DNA of 64,000 bases from Corythucha ciliata (lineage: Eukaryota > Arthropoda > Insecta > Hemiptera > Tingidae). The stretch lies in contig CM075942.1 in NCBI GenBank assembly GCA_038030265.1, positions 40,638,751 to 40,702,750 on the forward strand, in the 5' to 3' direction. Position numbers and translations under genes: made by a program. The notes beneath the pieces are model-generated. The model made no database searches, had not been told where the DNA came from, and was given only the letters and a program-made list of their open reading frames with translations. Shown here piece after piece: positions 23,346 through 36,100 of the stretch (positions are counted from its first letter, which is position 1; every line of letters starts with the position of its first letter).

Positions 23346-23833
23346 GCAAACTTGCCATATACAGGGTGTTCCAGGACGACTGCCGTATATTTTAATATGT
23401 TGTAGTACTAAGCAATTGTGACCAAAATCACCCTATTAACATTGGGTCGCAAATGATTTCTCTTGAAGGTACAGGCACATTCGTGAATTTTTAGCCACTC
23501 GCTGTTTTTCCTCTAATAAGTCGTTACAACGACTAAACCTCTTTTTGTACCTACCCTTAAACTGCTGACGTTTTTGGAAAGATCACATAATTTTACTTCA
23601 GGAAATGTCGATGAACATCATTTTAGTTGCCTCCAAAAATTTCAGTAATTCATTAAAAATGAAGAAAGAGGCATTTTCGAATTTTCCTGTGCACGTCAAC
23701 GCCAGTTTCTGACCAAGTGATCATAGTGAAAAATTTTCGCCAATTTTAGTAAAACATCTCCATGTTGTGAGCTTTCGATTGTTTTTTGAAGAATTGAAAT
23801 CGGTTCATTTTTCTATGAGATATTGTTCCTAAA

Positions 23834-23976
23834 GGCCCGTTCACAAGCTCTATGTTTGCGTTGTGTGGAGTCTATGCAACCAAACAAATGTATTCCCTCG
23901 AAAAATGAAGCATTTTGATAGGTTGCATGGTTGCATAGACTCCACACAACGCAAACATAGAGCTTGTGAACGGGCT
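23834..23976. mobile_element. 143-bp hairpin MITE, GGCCCGTTCACAAGC family
   Basis: Near-perfect hairpin. The left arm GGCCCGTTCACAAGCTCTAT through TGGAGTCTATGCAACC is repeated inverted on the right, with a ~50 bp loop. Second copy at 59457-59592. At 59 kb the arms have diverged slightly. Confidence 0.8.
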
Positions 23977-24108
23977 ATACACACATGCGGTACTTGCCAA
24001 GTAACGAGCAACACATTTTTGAAATTCTCAGCTGGTTGGTTTCTAGGCAATTGCTAGAAATTGATTGAATATTTTGTGAGTTACTTGGCAAGTACCGCAT
24101 GTGTGTAT
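23977..24108. mobile_element. 132-bp hairpin abutting the previous one
   Basis: Perfect 29-bp inverted ends starting ATACACACATGCGGTACTTG and ending with the complement. It begins within a base or two of the end of the 23834-23976 hairpin, so two unrelated MITEs sit end to end. Confidence 0.75.
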
Positions 24109-24610
24109 CCGGCTTAACGTGTGAAAAAACACGGAGTAAGTCATCAATTAAGGCATAGGTGAAACTTCCTTAAACGCCGTGCTTTCGCCTTTAACGCGAG
24201 TTATGAGCTGGTTCGCAGAATTCACTTGGTTGGTCCGCGAAGGCACTCCCTAATTTTGCATACAAAAAATTTAAAAAACGTGCATTAAAAAAAATGCTTT
24301 AATCGAACCCCAATTGGGAACGAGAACTTCTCATACCAACAGCTAAGACTACACCAAGTTTCACTGCCCTAAAGTTGTTAAGGCTCTACTCTGCTACTCT
24401 ACTGGCCCGTGAAACGAGTTCATGCGTATCTCGCGCCAGGGTGGACCGATTTTAATGAACGTTTTTGATTTATTCCTCAAGAAATAATAGCTAGGACGGA
24501 TAGACAACGACTTAAACAAAAAACAAAAATTAGTGCTTGTGCTCACTTGCTCCGAATATGAGCTGCATTACTTATGCAGACTTTTGTTCCTTAAAGTACT
24601 TGGCCTCGAT

Positions 24611-24955
24611 CAAAGTCATATGGAAAACCAAGTCATTAAGCTTTGTATTATTTGTATGTTACAAAAATGAAGCGGTTCGTGGGTTGGGATTTTTGCTCCT
24701 GATACGTTGCGTTGCTCCACTGTGAAAGTAGATCACCCGCTAAATTCAAAAATTATACAAAAGCCAAGTGTTGAAAAAAACATATGGTATCAAGACAGGA
24801 ATCATGCTACAACTTCAAACCAAAAATAAATATAATACTTTTTGTATTTGGCGGGTTTTCTCCTTTTTTATTCTTAACGGGAGCAAAAATCCCAACCCAA
24901 AATAAAAAACATTTTTTTCCTCGAGTCTGAGGACTTGGTTTTCCATATGACTTTG
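24611..24955. mobile_element. 345-bp hAT-like MITE with 8-bp duplication
   Basis: Terminal inverted repeats of 24 bp starting CAAAGTCATATGGAAAACCA and ending in the complement. The start CAAAG fits the hAT terminal pattern. Flanked by the exact 8-bp direct repeat GCCTCGAT at 24603-24610 and 24956-24963. Non-coding. A second, much-interrupted copy spans 32836-37188. Confidence 0.85.
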
Positions 24956-25304
24956 GCCTCGATGTAAGTGGTGCTAGGACAATGAAACTTGGTGCGATCT
25001 TAGCTGTGTAGGTGACAAGTATGTGAGTCCATCAATTTGGGTTGAATTGCTGCATTTTAAATGCCCGGCCCGCAGACTTCTGTTTCTGGTCAGCAGATTT
25101 GGATAACTTATTGGCTTCGGAGTAAAGTAGCTGTATTTTTGGTGCCAGGGCAATGAAACTTGGTATGGTCTTCTAAGCTGTGCAGGTGATAAGTATGCGT
25201 GTTCAATTTGGATTGAATTTCTGCATTATAAATGCGCGGCTCGGTTACTTCTGTTTCTGGTCTGCAGATTTCGATTAGGTACTTGGTTTCGAAGTAAAGT
25301 ACCA

Positions 25305-25443
25305 GGGGGCCTATTCTCTAACTCCGAAGCAATAGCTTTTTCGCAGTCATATGTTTATTTAATTAATTTTCTTCAAACAAATGAATGAAATAGACACATG
25401 GCTGGCGAAAAAAATATTGCTTGTTGTTAGGGAATAGGCCCCC
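25305..25443. mobile_element. 139-bp hairpin MITE, GGGCCTATTCTCTAAC family
   Basis: Hairpin with ends GGGGGCCTATTCTCTAAC and its complement. The internal arms GAAGCAATAGCTTTTTCGC and GCGAAAAAAATATTGCTTG pair imperfectly. Copies at 32683-32819 (close) and 33121-33258 (related ends, different core). Confidence 0.75.
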
Positions 25444-26441
25444 AGTAGTTTTATTGTGCAATGAAACTTGGTGTGGTCCTAGCTGTAGGTATGAGAAGTA
25501 CTCGATTGGAGCTTTTTAAGCACCCGGCCCACACGCTTTTTTTTGGTCTGCAAATTAGGGAGTCTCCGCGAATCAGGCGGGAATCCACTTCCGACCACAG
25601 TATGTTTGGTACGTCCTGGTGCGTAGCCAAGTATTGCACATACACCCTGTATGCATATGTATGTATACAAAATGATATAGTTTGGCAATGGAGAAAGTAG
25701 AGAGGGAATGTAGTGAAGGGGGAGACTTTAAACTGCGAGATTGAAGGAAAGCGCGGGGAGCACAATCACTCAACCTAAAGGGTTAACGACAATTTAAAAA
25801 GCTAATTAAAAGAAACAAAGTATGCACGTACAACAGAATACAGATATAATCAAATCAAAGTATCTGTTAAAATTAGACCCCTCCCTTTTCGTAGGGCTAG
25901 AGATTTTGTACCTCATATCAACCGTAGCTCATCAAGAGCCGGCTGGCTCAGCATAATCCCATGAACAATTTAAAGACAATGCCTTGGCTACAGTAGCAGA
26001 TTAAACGTTTTTTCAAACCTTTTCTAATAAAAAAAAGCTTATTTACCTCAAAAAAATTCGATGGATTCTCGTCAAATGATCACCCAGGAAGAGGGCCCGA
26101 CTTACTTCAATCCAACAGCACTTTTTATACAAGGCGGCCGCGGGCATCATGTTTAGCCAGCGTAGTGGGTAGTTGTGGACGGAAACCCGTTTGAAACCTT
26201 CTTTAGATTCACTGTCACTGAGCCAGTGGTGGGGTGGAAAAGAGAGGACTGTTTGATGTTGGTTGTTGACAAAATTAAGTAAATCTAATAAATTCAATAG
26301 TTAATGTTCATAATATCTTTGAGACTCTTTTCAAGAAAGAAATTAGATCTAGGAATTTGCGTAATTCGGCGTTTCTTCAACAGTGAACCTTGCTGAATTG
26401 ATGGTCTTTCGAGATATTTCTTGAACTGCGTCTCGTACATA
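25444..26441. other. No gene recognised; upstream flank of the SMYD4-like gene
   Basis: Contains overlapping frames of 66-104 codons on both strands near 25450-25770 that look like chance overlaps, and nothing I recognise. The 5' UTR and promoter of the downstream gene should lie near 26300-26441. Confidence 0.35.
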
Positions 26442-29335
26442 ATGCCTAAAGAAAGAGGCGAATATCAAGAAACTTTAAATTATTTGACTTCTTCAGCCGA
26501 AAAACGAGGCACGCTTATCGAGCTGATCAAATCATGCCCGAAAAATTCTGACAAGGTGAAGCTCTGCTACTCAGACGCATTGGTTCAGTAAGTAAAACTC
26601 CTTTGAAAACTTGAAGTGTGTGACTTGGCATTGGTTTATTTATTTAAGCAATGAGCTTTCTAAATTAATCGGACACAAAGCGGCCAAACAAGTGTTCTCT
26701 AAAAATGCTGATGTATCGAACGAGTACCGGCTCAAAGGTAACATCTTGTACTCCACGAACTTGAAGGCAGCACTGAACCATTACACGAAAGCTTTGTTTT
26801 ACGCTCCCAAGGGAAGCCAACAGGAGTTGACCGCTTTTGGAAATAGATCGTCCGTTATGTTTGACATGGGCAAATTTAAGGTTCGCATCTGGTACGACGT
26901 ACTGTCTTAAGTTGCCATCTTTACTGTTTTTCAATTCTTAGGAATGCATTTCGGATATTGACAACGCCGTCGATTCCGAGAAAGATGTGTCTCGAGTAGT
27001 GAGACTTTTAAATCGGAAGACAGACGCTTTCCTAGGTTTGGGAGAAGTAGGAGACGCCAAACAATGTTTAGTGCGTTCGAAGCAGCTACTTGAATCAGAA
27101 AATGTTGCGAGTAAGTGAATAGCAGTGTGCCGTTGGTGTGAAAACCGAGTCTGATTTCTAAATAAACTATTTCAGATCGTGGCAAATTAGCTAAAGCCAT
27201 TGAATCGCTGGAAATGAAGATTGAGAAAGGTAACTTTAGTGAAAAAAAGGAAGATTTTAGGGACTCGGATTTTGAGGAAGAATTTGACAATTTGAGACGA
27301 AACTTTGAAACTAATCTGAACTTTCCTTCCGCTTCATCAGCCCTCAGTGTGAAGTAATATCATCCGCTTATCAAGTTGAGGGCCTTGTCTTGAAAGGGTA
27401 CATCCCGGAATTTTTAGGACATCCCCTGGGAAAGGACGTCACGTGGTTGCCAGTGAGAACGTTAAAACCGGTGACGTCTTGTTCGTAGAAAAACCTTTCG
27501 CCTTCGTTTGTCTTCCTGACCCTCTTTTTCGACACTGTCACCATTGTTGTAAGCGGATATTAAACCCTTATCCGTAAGTTCGCTTCTAAATTGCCCAGGT
27601 TGAGGACCCTAAAAGTTTTTTCTATCGCTTCTAGTTGCGAATACTGCGCTGCGGGTTGTTACTGTTCCCCCAAATGTCGCCTCGAGGCCTGGTCTCTCTA
27701 CCATCGATGGGAGTGCGATTTGGGACTTGATGTTTCCTACAGTGTTGGAATCGGTCATTTGGGCCTGCGCGTCGCTCTTGTTGGATCCGTCTTGAAAAAT
27801 GACGATTACCTGCGTGTGATGGATCTCTTGGATCATATCGATAAACTGGACGCCGAAGATTTGTACCAGTACACTTTGGTTAGAATTTAGATTTTCTTGT
27901 TTCTCATTTGATAATAAGTTTGACAACTGGTTTTTCTCAGGTAGCTGTCCTGTTTTTGTTATACTTGGAAACCAAGACAGATTTTTTCGCTTCAGAATCT
28001 TCAAAAGATCGCCTATTTGATTTTGGAGGTCTCCTCTTGAAACATATCGCTCAGCTCGTTTCGAACGGGCATGCTCTAAGTTACAGTCATTTCTCCGAGG
28101 ACGATGGTGAAGTTCAAGAAGAGGAAGAGGTTCGAGTGGGTACGGGTATTTTCCCTTCGGCCAGCATGATGAATCATTCGTGCGATCCAACGATCATGAA
28201 TAGTTTTTTCAACCAGTTTTTAATCGTCAAAGCAATGAAAGACGTGCCTGCTGGATCTGAAATTTATAATTGCTACGGTACTGACATTAATTTGCTGTAA
28301 AGCCTGTTCTTGGATTATCAACGCATACTTGTCTTCTCAGGGCCTCATTTTAGGCGAATGCCCAGAAAAGAGCGATTGGAATCTCTTGCCTTTCAGTACA
28401 AATTTAATTGTTCCTGCTTGCCCTGCTCAGGGCCCGTTGATTTCATTGAGAAATTCACCTCAGATCTCACGTGCCCGAATTGTCGAGAAGGCGTCGTCAA
28501 ATTCGCTGACAAATGCTCGCAGTGCAATGAAGAGATTTCTTCATGGTGCTGGAACGATGTGGATCGGGCAGAGCAGCTGTATTACGAAGGTATTGTTTTT
28601 TGTTTTTTTTAGCGTGAAAGTTTTCGTTTTGTGAACGTAATTGAATGTTTCTTTCAAGCCAAGGAATTACTCTTCAAAAATCGATTGGACGAAGCGAGGG
28701 CTCGCGCGGAAGAGTCAATGAATTTACGGTCGTTACTCCTGTACGAACACCATAAAAGTGTTCTTGAAAGTAAAGACCTTGTAGCCATGATTCATACGAA
28801 ATTAGGTAGGTAACTGTAATGCTTGACTTAGTCATTTGAGACGGTTATGAGGGTCCCCCCCCCCCCAGGAAATTATTCAAAGTGCTGCAAGCTTTTACGA
28901 GAGTGTATAGCAGGCGTGGAAGAAATTTATGGTGACAATAGCATTGAACTTGCGTCTGAAAGTTTAAAATTGTCCAATGTCGTCGCTCAAATGTGTTTAA
29001 AATCAAAGGGAAGCGATCTAAAAAACGCGTAAGTTTCTGTTTTACCCGGAGAGCAATATCCATGGAATGAGCTTGCGTTTACCGTGTCTTCATTTTAAGG
29101 GACGACCTCGAGAATACTATTGCTTATTTAGAGAAAGCTGAGAACATTTTAAGTTTCCATTACTGCCAATTCAACTTGAAATACGTCGAACTACTAAGAT
29201 CTTTGGAATTTTTAACAAGTCTCAGGCACAACGCAATGAAGGTTTGAGGCTCAATTTTTGCTTACTGCGATAACGCAGTATAATTTAACTGCGATAATGC
29301 GTTTTCTTTATTTTCAGGACAACTTAATGGTTTAA
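26442..29335 (+). CDS. Smyd4: SMYD4-like SET/MYND protein lysine methyltransferase
   Basis: Predicted S-adenosylmethionine-dependent protein-lysine methyltransferase. Twelve exons: 26442-26587, 26649-26880, 26942-27110, 27176-27353, 27418-27573, 27635-27878, 27941-28277, 28341-28589, 28659-28805, 28869-29028, 29100-29241, 29318-29335; all introns are 61-76 bp and phases agree. Product 725 aa. Order: helical TPR-like repeats (about 60-150, 'NEYRLKGNILYSTNLKAAL'), start of SET ('GKGRHVVASENVKTGDVL', ~245-262), MYND zinc finger (Cys-rich, about 278-320, 'CEYCAAGCYCSPKC'), SET core with 'NHSC' at ~453 and 'NCYG' at ~485, post-SET Cys cluster ('CSCLPC') plus two Cys pairs, then C-terminal TPR-like helices. 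N-terminal TPRs before SET mark the SMYD4 subfamily (human ~800 aa). The tiny last exon is inferred from a donor at 29242; without it the protein would end 'AMKV'. One acceptor (28868) is preceded by a pure C run. Confidence 0.9.
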
Positions 29336-29367
29336 GAAAACAACGTGTTAGAGGTGTAAGTAAGTCT

Positions 29368-29405
<38 letters not shown>

Positions 29406-30192
29406 TGGTATTTTTATGTGTACTCTTTAACTCACTGAAGTATGCCCCCCCCCTCACCAGTATGAGCGTAGATTCCTGATGAACAAAAAAAAGAAAATGG
29501 ATCAACAGTAATGTTTTATTCGAGCGTGCGATTTTTAATCTATTTATAATTCAACATTTTTTGAAGCGATAACTTTTTTAAATAGAAGTATAATTCAGCA
29601 ACAACTTATTAGAAAGACTTATCTTAAACGATATTTAACGATTTTTTAAAATGGGAACAAATTTAAAAAAACCCACTACGGTGGGCAAGAAATGTCTGAA
29701 AGAACAGTCAAGAGTGGTTTGGCATTATTGTACCACGAGATTTAGGGCAGTTGTGTTTGTTATTGTTATACGTGGTGGACAAACCACGTAAAATGCCATC
29801 CATATAATCCAAATAAGTCGCGTTCCGGGATCTTGCCAAACCAGCCTTCAAGGATTCGCCCCCCGCTGTTCTTCCAAATACAACTAAAAAAAAAAAAAAA
29901 AAAAAAAAAAAAACAACATCCTTTCCAGGATTAGACCGTGAACCAACACTATTTACAGAAAAACTTCATAAATACGGAAAGGAGGGATAACTATCTCAGT
30001 CAATAACGAAGATCAAAAAGGGGATAAGATTGTTAAGCAGGCTGACTAGACGAAAATTTGAAAGGTCATTCTACATCCCCTGTATATTGTGTTAGTGTTT
30101 CCCTGAAGGAAAATAATCACAAGCGTATGTGATAAAAAGACAAAAAATGTTATAAATAGGCCTAAAAATGAGGGACCACGAGTAAATTCAAT
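29336..30192. other. Convergent 3' region with T and A runs
   Basis: Space between the stops of the SMYD4-like gene (+) and gamma-SNAP (-). It has a 36-base T run at 29369-29404 and a 28-base A run at 29886-29913. No coding frame recognised. The two 3' UTRs must share these 857 bp. Confidence 0.5.
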
Positions 30193-33100
30193 TTAGCAAA
30201 GGTCGTCTTCGTCGTCATCAGGTTCGGGCGCTGTGCTTGGCTCCTGTTAAATGAAAAAAATTATTGGATAATGGTACGGGTCGATTCTTAAACGTAATAA
30301 TAGGGAGAACATTTCACCTGGTGCCCTCCTGCGTTAGGTGATACGTAGCTAGGTGCGGCGTTGGCCCGAACGACGTCTTTCGGCGCGGGTGCTGAGCCTT
30401 GTGGTAGAGGCAAATCCCGAGCGAGACGAGCGTACTCGACGTCCATGTGCTTAATGAACGGGCAGTTTAAGGCTTTGCGAGCCTCTTCGGGATCTTCTTC
30501 GTCGAAAGCCTGGAGAAGCTTTTCAAGGGTTTGAACTTCAGGTGCCTCGCAACAGTTGCCCCACTCTTTAAACGCCTTTTCAGCTGCGACGGTGTCACCG
30601 CGAGCCAATTGAACCAGAACGAGAACAACAGCAAGGCGACCGATGGAAGCTAAATTTTCAGTCTGTTGATGGAGACCGATCTCCCGACGTATGGCGTCGG
30701 CAGCTTGGTCATACATTTGAAGTTTGACCAGGATACGAGCGACTTTGCTTACGTAGTCGGCCGACTCTCGAACGTTGTCTTCAAGCTGTATAATGGAAAT
30801 TAAACAAAATGTGAAAAAAAAAAGACACTTTGGCAGTTTTCGGAAGAAATTCGTGAAGGAGACAGCTATGTTCGATAAGCAATGGTTCAGTTAAACGGCT
30901 TAGGTAAAGGTACGACAAAAATGAAAAGAGAGAATACCCCCATTTGTATGAGAAGTTATTTCTTGACTTGTACAGCTACGATCTATCGGGCTACGAATTC
31001 GGGCGTTCTCCCGGGCATTAAAATTGCTGGGGGAGGGGGGTACAGACGATGGGGAAGGATGTGAACACGTTCATCTTCGCGCGTTCTACGGTCAGTACCA
31101 CCGGGTCATTCAATCAAACACCATCGACTGGTCAAATATAGGTTTTTGGCCGGGAAACGAGATTCAGCGACTGGATAACCAGAGAGAAGCATTGGAGTAC
31201 CTGGGGCGAAGTGAAGTTTTCCGGTTTGAAGTCAATGGGGCAAAATTTTGAACAATCGAGGTAAAACAGCCGGTACCGGTAGCGGTTGTTTAGCTGAACG
31301 AATAGCCAAGTTTTACAGTTTCACGGTCGATTCGTCCCAATTTGAGGGCCAAGTTTTTCAGTGTCTGCCCTGAATAACGCGTTCGCAGTTGGAATCTGAA
31401 CAGTATTGATGGTAGGGGAACTCTGTTCATCTAGACCATCCAAGTTCTGGCGCAAAAATGTCAGTTTCTAGAAAAAATTGGCTGTTTCTCCATAATTTTC
31501 TGACGAAAAGTGGTAATTCTTGTTGAGAAGGAAGTGTTTCTAGAAGAAAATTTCATTCAATTAATTTTCTTTGTCTTTTTTTCGCTTCTAGGGGCGAGAT
31601 GGCCAGTTAGTCACTAGAAGTTTGAATGGATAAATTCCTCGATTCTGAGACAAGTTAGTTAGTTTCTAGGGTTAATACTTGAGGTCGGTGGTCGTATGCG
31701 TGATTTTCAAGGTAGATGAGTCAGGTATTCATCTAATATAGTCAGTTTCTGGGTTCCAACATTACCACTTCTGGGCCAAACAAAAATTAGCTTCAGGCTG
31801 AATTTACTTATCCCCTAAGTATATATTGATTGAAAAGTCAAGTTTTCAGTTTCTGGCAGGAGCTTATGTGACTTCCTGGTCGAAATTGGTCACTGTGTAA
31901 TTTGCAGTCCGTTTTTCAAAGTGAAATTTTCGGTTGAATGGAACTCAATATAGAGTTTGAGGGGCTTTATCATTTCCCAAGGGTTTCCGATACAAACTTC
32001 TCAATGTCATTGCTGGAACTTTATTTCGAAGGAGTTTTTACTAGATTAGTAAGATTGGTTTGAACTAGGCTGGTTGAGCCAGTTTTCGGCCGAATAAGTT
32101 TCCAATATGGATCTGACTTGTATTTTGCCTCCTGGGGCTCAGGCACGAAGGGGTGTAAAATGAAATAACACTGGTGGTATCCACATGACAACATGTTAAT
32201 TGTAATTAAACGCTTAGCGGCTTAAACGCCCATCAGAATTAAATTTATACAGAAAATCGTTTAAACGGATCATGTCGACCCGGCTTTATTTTTTTAAAAA
32301 AATTAAGTTCGCAGCTTCGAGAACCACTATAAAGGAATTTGATGCGGAATTTGTATTTTTATGCCATTAGTTTAGTGTTTGTGATGGAAAAATGACCTTA
32401 TATTGGTGTACGTTGAACTCGAACAATTTCAGCCGATTTTATTGACCGCGTGATTGAAGAAACGCAAAAATACTGTAAAGTTTGCCCATCGTTGGGCCCC
32501 TTTTAAACGAGTAAGTTTTTTGATCAAATTAGCCATTTTGAAAAAAATTGACAGATGTTCCCTGCCTCACATCGTCTGTTTGTGATCAGATTGAACATAT
32601 TTTTGAACAAAAAACTTACTCGTGTAAAACAGGCCTTGTAGTCAAAATCCTCCCGTGTTCGAGCAGCCCAAGGGTGAGGACCCGGGCTTATTCTTCAACT
32701 CCGAAGCAATAGCTTTTTCGAAGTCATATGTTTATTTCATTAATTTTCTTCAAACAAATGAATGAAATAAACACAAGGCTGGCGAAAAAAATATTGCTTG
32801 TTGTTAGAGAATAGGCCCCTTGATAACGTAGAAAGCAAAGTCATATGGAAAACCAAGTCATTAAACTTTGTATTATTTGTATGTTAAACAAAGTCATATG
32901 GAAAACCAAGTCATTAAACTTTGAATTATTTGTATGTTAAACAAAGTCATTTGGAAAATTAAGTCATTAAACTTTGTATTATATTTTGTATGTTAAAAAA
33001 ATGAAGCGGTTCGTGGTTTGGGATTTTAGCTCCCGATACGTTGCGCTGCTCTACTATGAAAGTAGATTACCCGCTAAATTCAAAAATTATACCAAAGTTG

Positions 33101-36100
33101 AGTGTTGAAAAAAACATATGGGGCCTTATTCTCTAACGAAATAGAAACTTTGCTTTGGTAGAAACATTGAAATCTCATTCTTGAAATTGAGAAAACTGAA
33201 CGGAAACATATGATTTTTGAAAAAAGCAATGATGAAAAAAGTTAGTGAATAAGGCCCCTGGTATCAAGGTAGATATCACGCTACAACTTCAAACCAAAAA
33301 TAAATATAATAATTTTCGCATTTGGCGGGTTTTCTCCTTTTTAGTGCATTTCATTTAAAAAATGCACTATTGGTCTCGCCCTGATGGTCGCACATATGGG
33401 TTGTGATACATTTTTTTCATATTTCAGAACCCCTAGAACACGAATCCGAGGTCGGTTCAATTTGCTATATATATACACAGGGTGTTTGAGGTTTGTGCGG
33501 CAATACTGAACCACGTGAGGAATTAGGTCATTTAGCATCGATTTCACGAAATACACTATTATCGATAGTCAATTTGTTTTCGAGATATGGAATAAAAACT
33601 GATGTTTTCATGATTAGCTCTTTTTTTTCAAGTTTGACTTGCTGTGTCACCGCACGAGGTTAATTTGAACAAAGTGAATAGTGCGCTGGAAACAGAACAA
33701 AATTTCCTACAAAATGAGCCCAAAAGAATTGGTGATTGTCCAATTTTGATTGGCATATCAGTCGATCAAAGTCTTCCAAAATGCTTTTTGCGTTTTTCTC
33801 CTGCCTACTCTTCCGCTTCTAAAGCTTCTAATTTCAGTGGCATCAAACGTTCAGATTGATGGAAAAACATCTGCAATTTGTCAGCTTTCCAACGATGTGC
33901 TACAATTGCCATCTACTGCTTTTAGTTCCACAGAAATCAACAAGCAATCTGAAAAACATCGGGAGCCTAGGTTAAACTTCCATATTAATTATCTAACTTT
34001 TTTTGCTCTTTCTGTATCAATTGTGTTAATAATGCCACTTTTTATCAATCGGGGATTATTGTTAGCAATGGTCATTATCGGCTACATTGAGAAACAACAG
34101 AATTATTAATTAAACTCAAGAGAAAGGTGCATTCTTTTATTTTATAAAGCCTTTACTTCAAGTGTTCAAAATGGCCACCATAACTCTTAAGCACATCCTG
34201 GACACCTCTAAATTCAGTTGTAGTAATACGCAGGTTCCTCTCTCGTCACAGACTTTGGATAGCCATGTCCGTTCGTTCTAAGAGCGTTTCGATCTCCTGA
34301 GCATATTCCAGTTCTCCGTCCTAACAACATTGGATTTTTATGTCTCAGGACGGTTGAAAGAAATGGTCCATGCTCAAGAGATCGAAATGCGAGAGGTGCT
34401 CTTGGAAACAATGAACATGGCTAACCAAATTCTGGGCCGGGAGAGGAACCTGCTCATTACTACAACTGAATTTAGGGGTGGCGAAGATGTGCTTAAGGTG
34501 AAATGGAGGCCATTTTGAACACTTGAAGAGAACATCGGGAGCCTAGGTTAAACTTCCATATTAATTATCTAACTTTTTTTGCTCTTTCTGTATCAATTGT
34601 GTTAATAATGCCACTTTTTATCAATCGGGGATTATTGTTAGCAATGGTCATTATCGGCTACATTGAGAAACAACAGAATTATTAATTAAACTCAAGAGAA
34701 AGGTGCATTCTTTTATTTTATAAAACCTTTACTTCAAGTGTTCAAAATGGCCACCATAACTCTTAAGCACATCCTGGACACCTCTAAATTCAGTTGTAGT
34801 AATACGCAGGTTCCTCTCTCGTCACAGACTTTGGATAGCCATGTCCGTTCGTTCTAAGAGCGTTTCGATCTCCTGAGCATATTCCAGTTCTCCGTCCTAA
34901 CAACATTGGATTTTTATGTCTCAGGACGGTTGAAAGAAATGGTCCATGCTCAAGAGATCGAAATGCGAGAGGTGCTCTTGGAAACAATGAACATGGCTAA
35001 CCAAATTCTGGGCCGGGAGAGGAACCTGCTCATTACTACAACTGAATTTAGGGGTGGCGAAGATGTGCTTAAGGTGAAATGGAGGCCATTTTGAACACTT
35101 GAAGTAAAGGTTTTATAAAATAAAAGAATGCACCTTTCTCTTGAGTTTAATTAATAATTCTGTTGTTTCTCAATGTAGTAGACAATGACCATTGCTAACA
35201 ATAATCTCCAGTTGATAAAAAGTGGCATTATTAATACAATTGATACAGAAAGAGAAAAAAAATTGTGGATAATTAATGTGGAAGTTCAACCTAGGCTCCC
35301 AAAGTTTTTCACATTGTTTGCTGATTTCTGTGGAATCAAAAGCAGTAGATGGCAATTGTAGCACATCGTTGGAAAGCTGACAAATTGCAGATGTTTTTCC
35401 ATCCATCTGAATGTTTGATGCCACTGAGGTTAGAATAATTAGAAGCGGAAGAGTAGGCAGGAGAAAAACGCAAAACGCATTTTGGAAGACTTTGATCGAC
35501 TGATATGCCAATCAAAATTGGACAATCACCAATTCTTTGGGGCTCATTTTGTAGGCAATTTTGTCCTGTTTCCAACGCACTATTCACTTTATTCAAATTA
35601 ACCTCGTGCGGTGACACAGCAAGTCAAACTTGAAAAAAAAGAGCTAATCATGAAAACATCAGTTTTTATTCCATATCTCGAAAACAAATTGACTAATCGA
35701 TAATAGTGTATTTCGTGAAATCGATGCTAAATGACCTAATTCGTCACGTGGTTCAGTATTGCCCCACAAACCTCAAACACCCTGTATATTTATGGCCCTT
35801 TTTTGTTAGCACGATCACGGTCGCAATTTTCTACTTAGGGCAACCAAATTAGGTCTAAAAATCAATAGCGTGAATATCTCGGACGAGTTCGTGATCCAGG
35901 CGGATCGGTCCACGGTAAGGATGTGAAAGAGGGGTTTGAATTAGTTGAAAATTCGCTACCGCACGGCTGTTGCTGCAATTGCCCCCAAAATTGACTCGAG
36001 TAATGAGAAATAAACGCGCTTTCGTATGAGACCCTAGTGAACCAAATCCGTTGAGATGACAGGGCAGTTCTCGGCGGAGGGGAGCTATTAAATTAACGCT

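Larger units (their letters stand above)
33476..35786. repeat. 2.3-kb palindrome with ~0.7-kb arms, mariner-like origin
   Basis: The left edge ACAGGGTGTTTGAGG and right edge CCTCAAACACCCTGT are inverted, and arms 33476-34190 and 35095-35786 match with few differences: the same 'MSPHEVNLNKVNSALET' frame can be read rightward from 33644 and leftward from 35617. The middle holds two tandem 576-bp units (33955-35106), each itself a smaller hairpin. Because it lies in a gene intron, transcripts should fold into long double-stranded RNA. Confidence 0.8.

Noticed and set aside
27609..28190. 193-codon minus-strand frame
   Set aside because: Antisense to SMYD4-like exons 6 and 7, including the SET core; no family resemblance.
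29369..29913. T36 and A28 runs as ends of a processed pseudogene or retroposon
   Set aside because: The space between them has no coding similarity and no target duplication was seen; simple homopolymers explain them.
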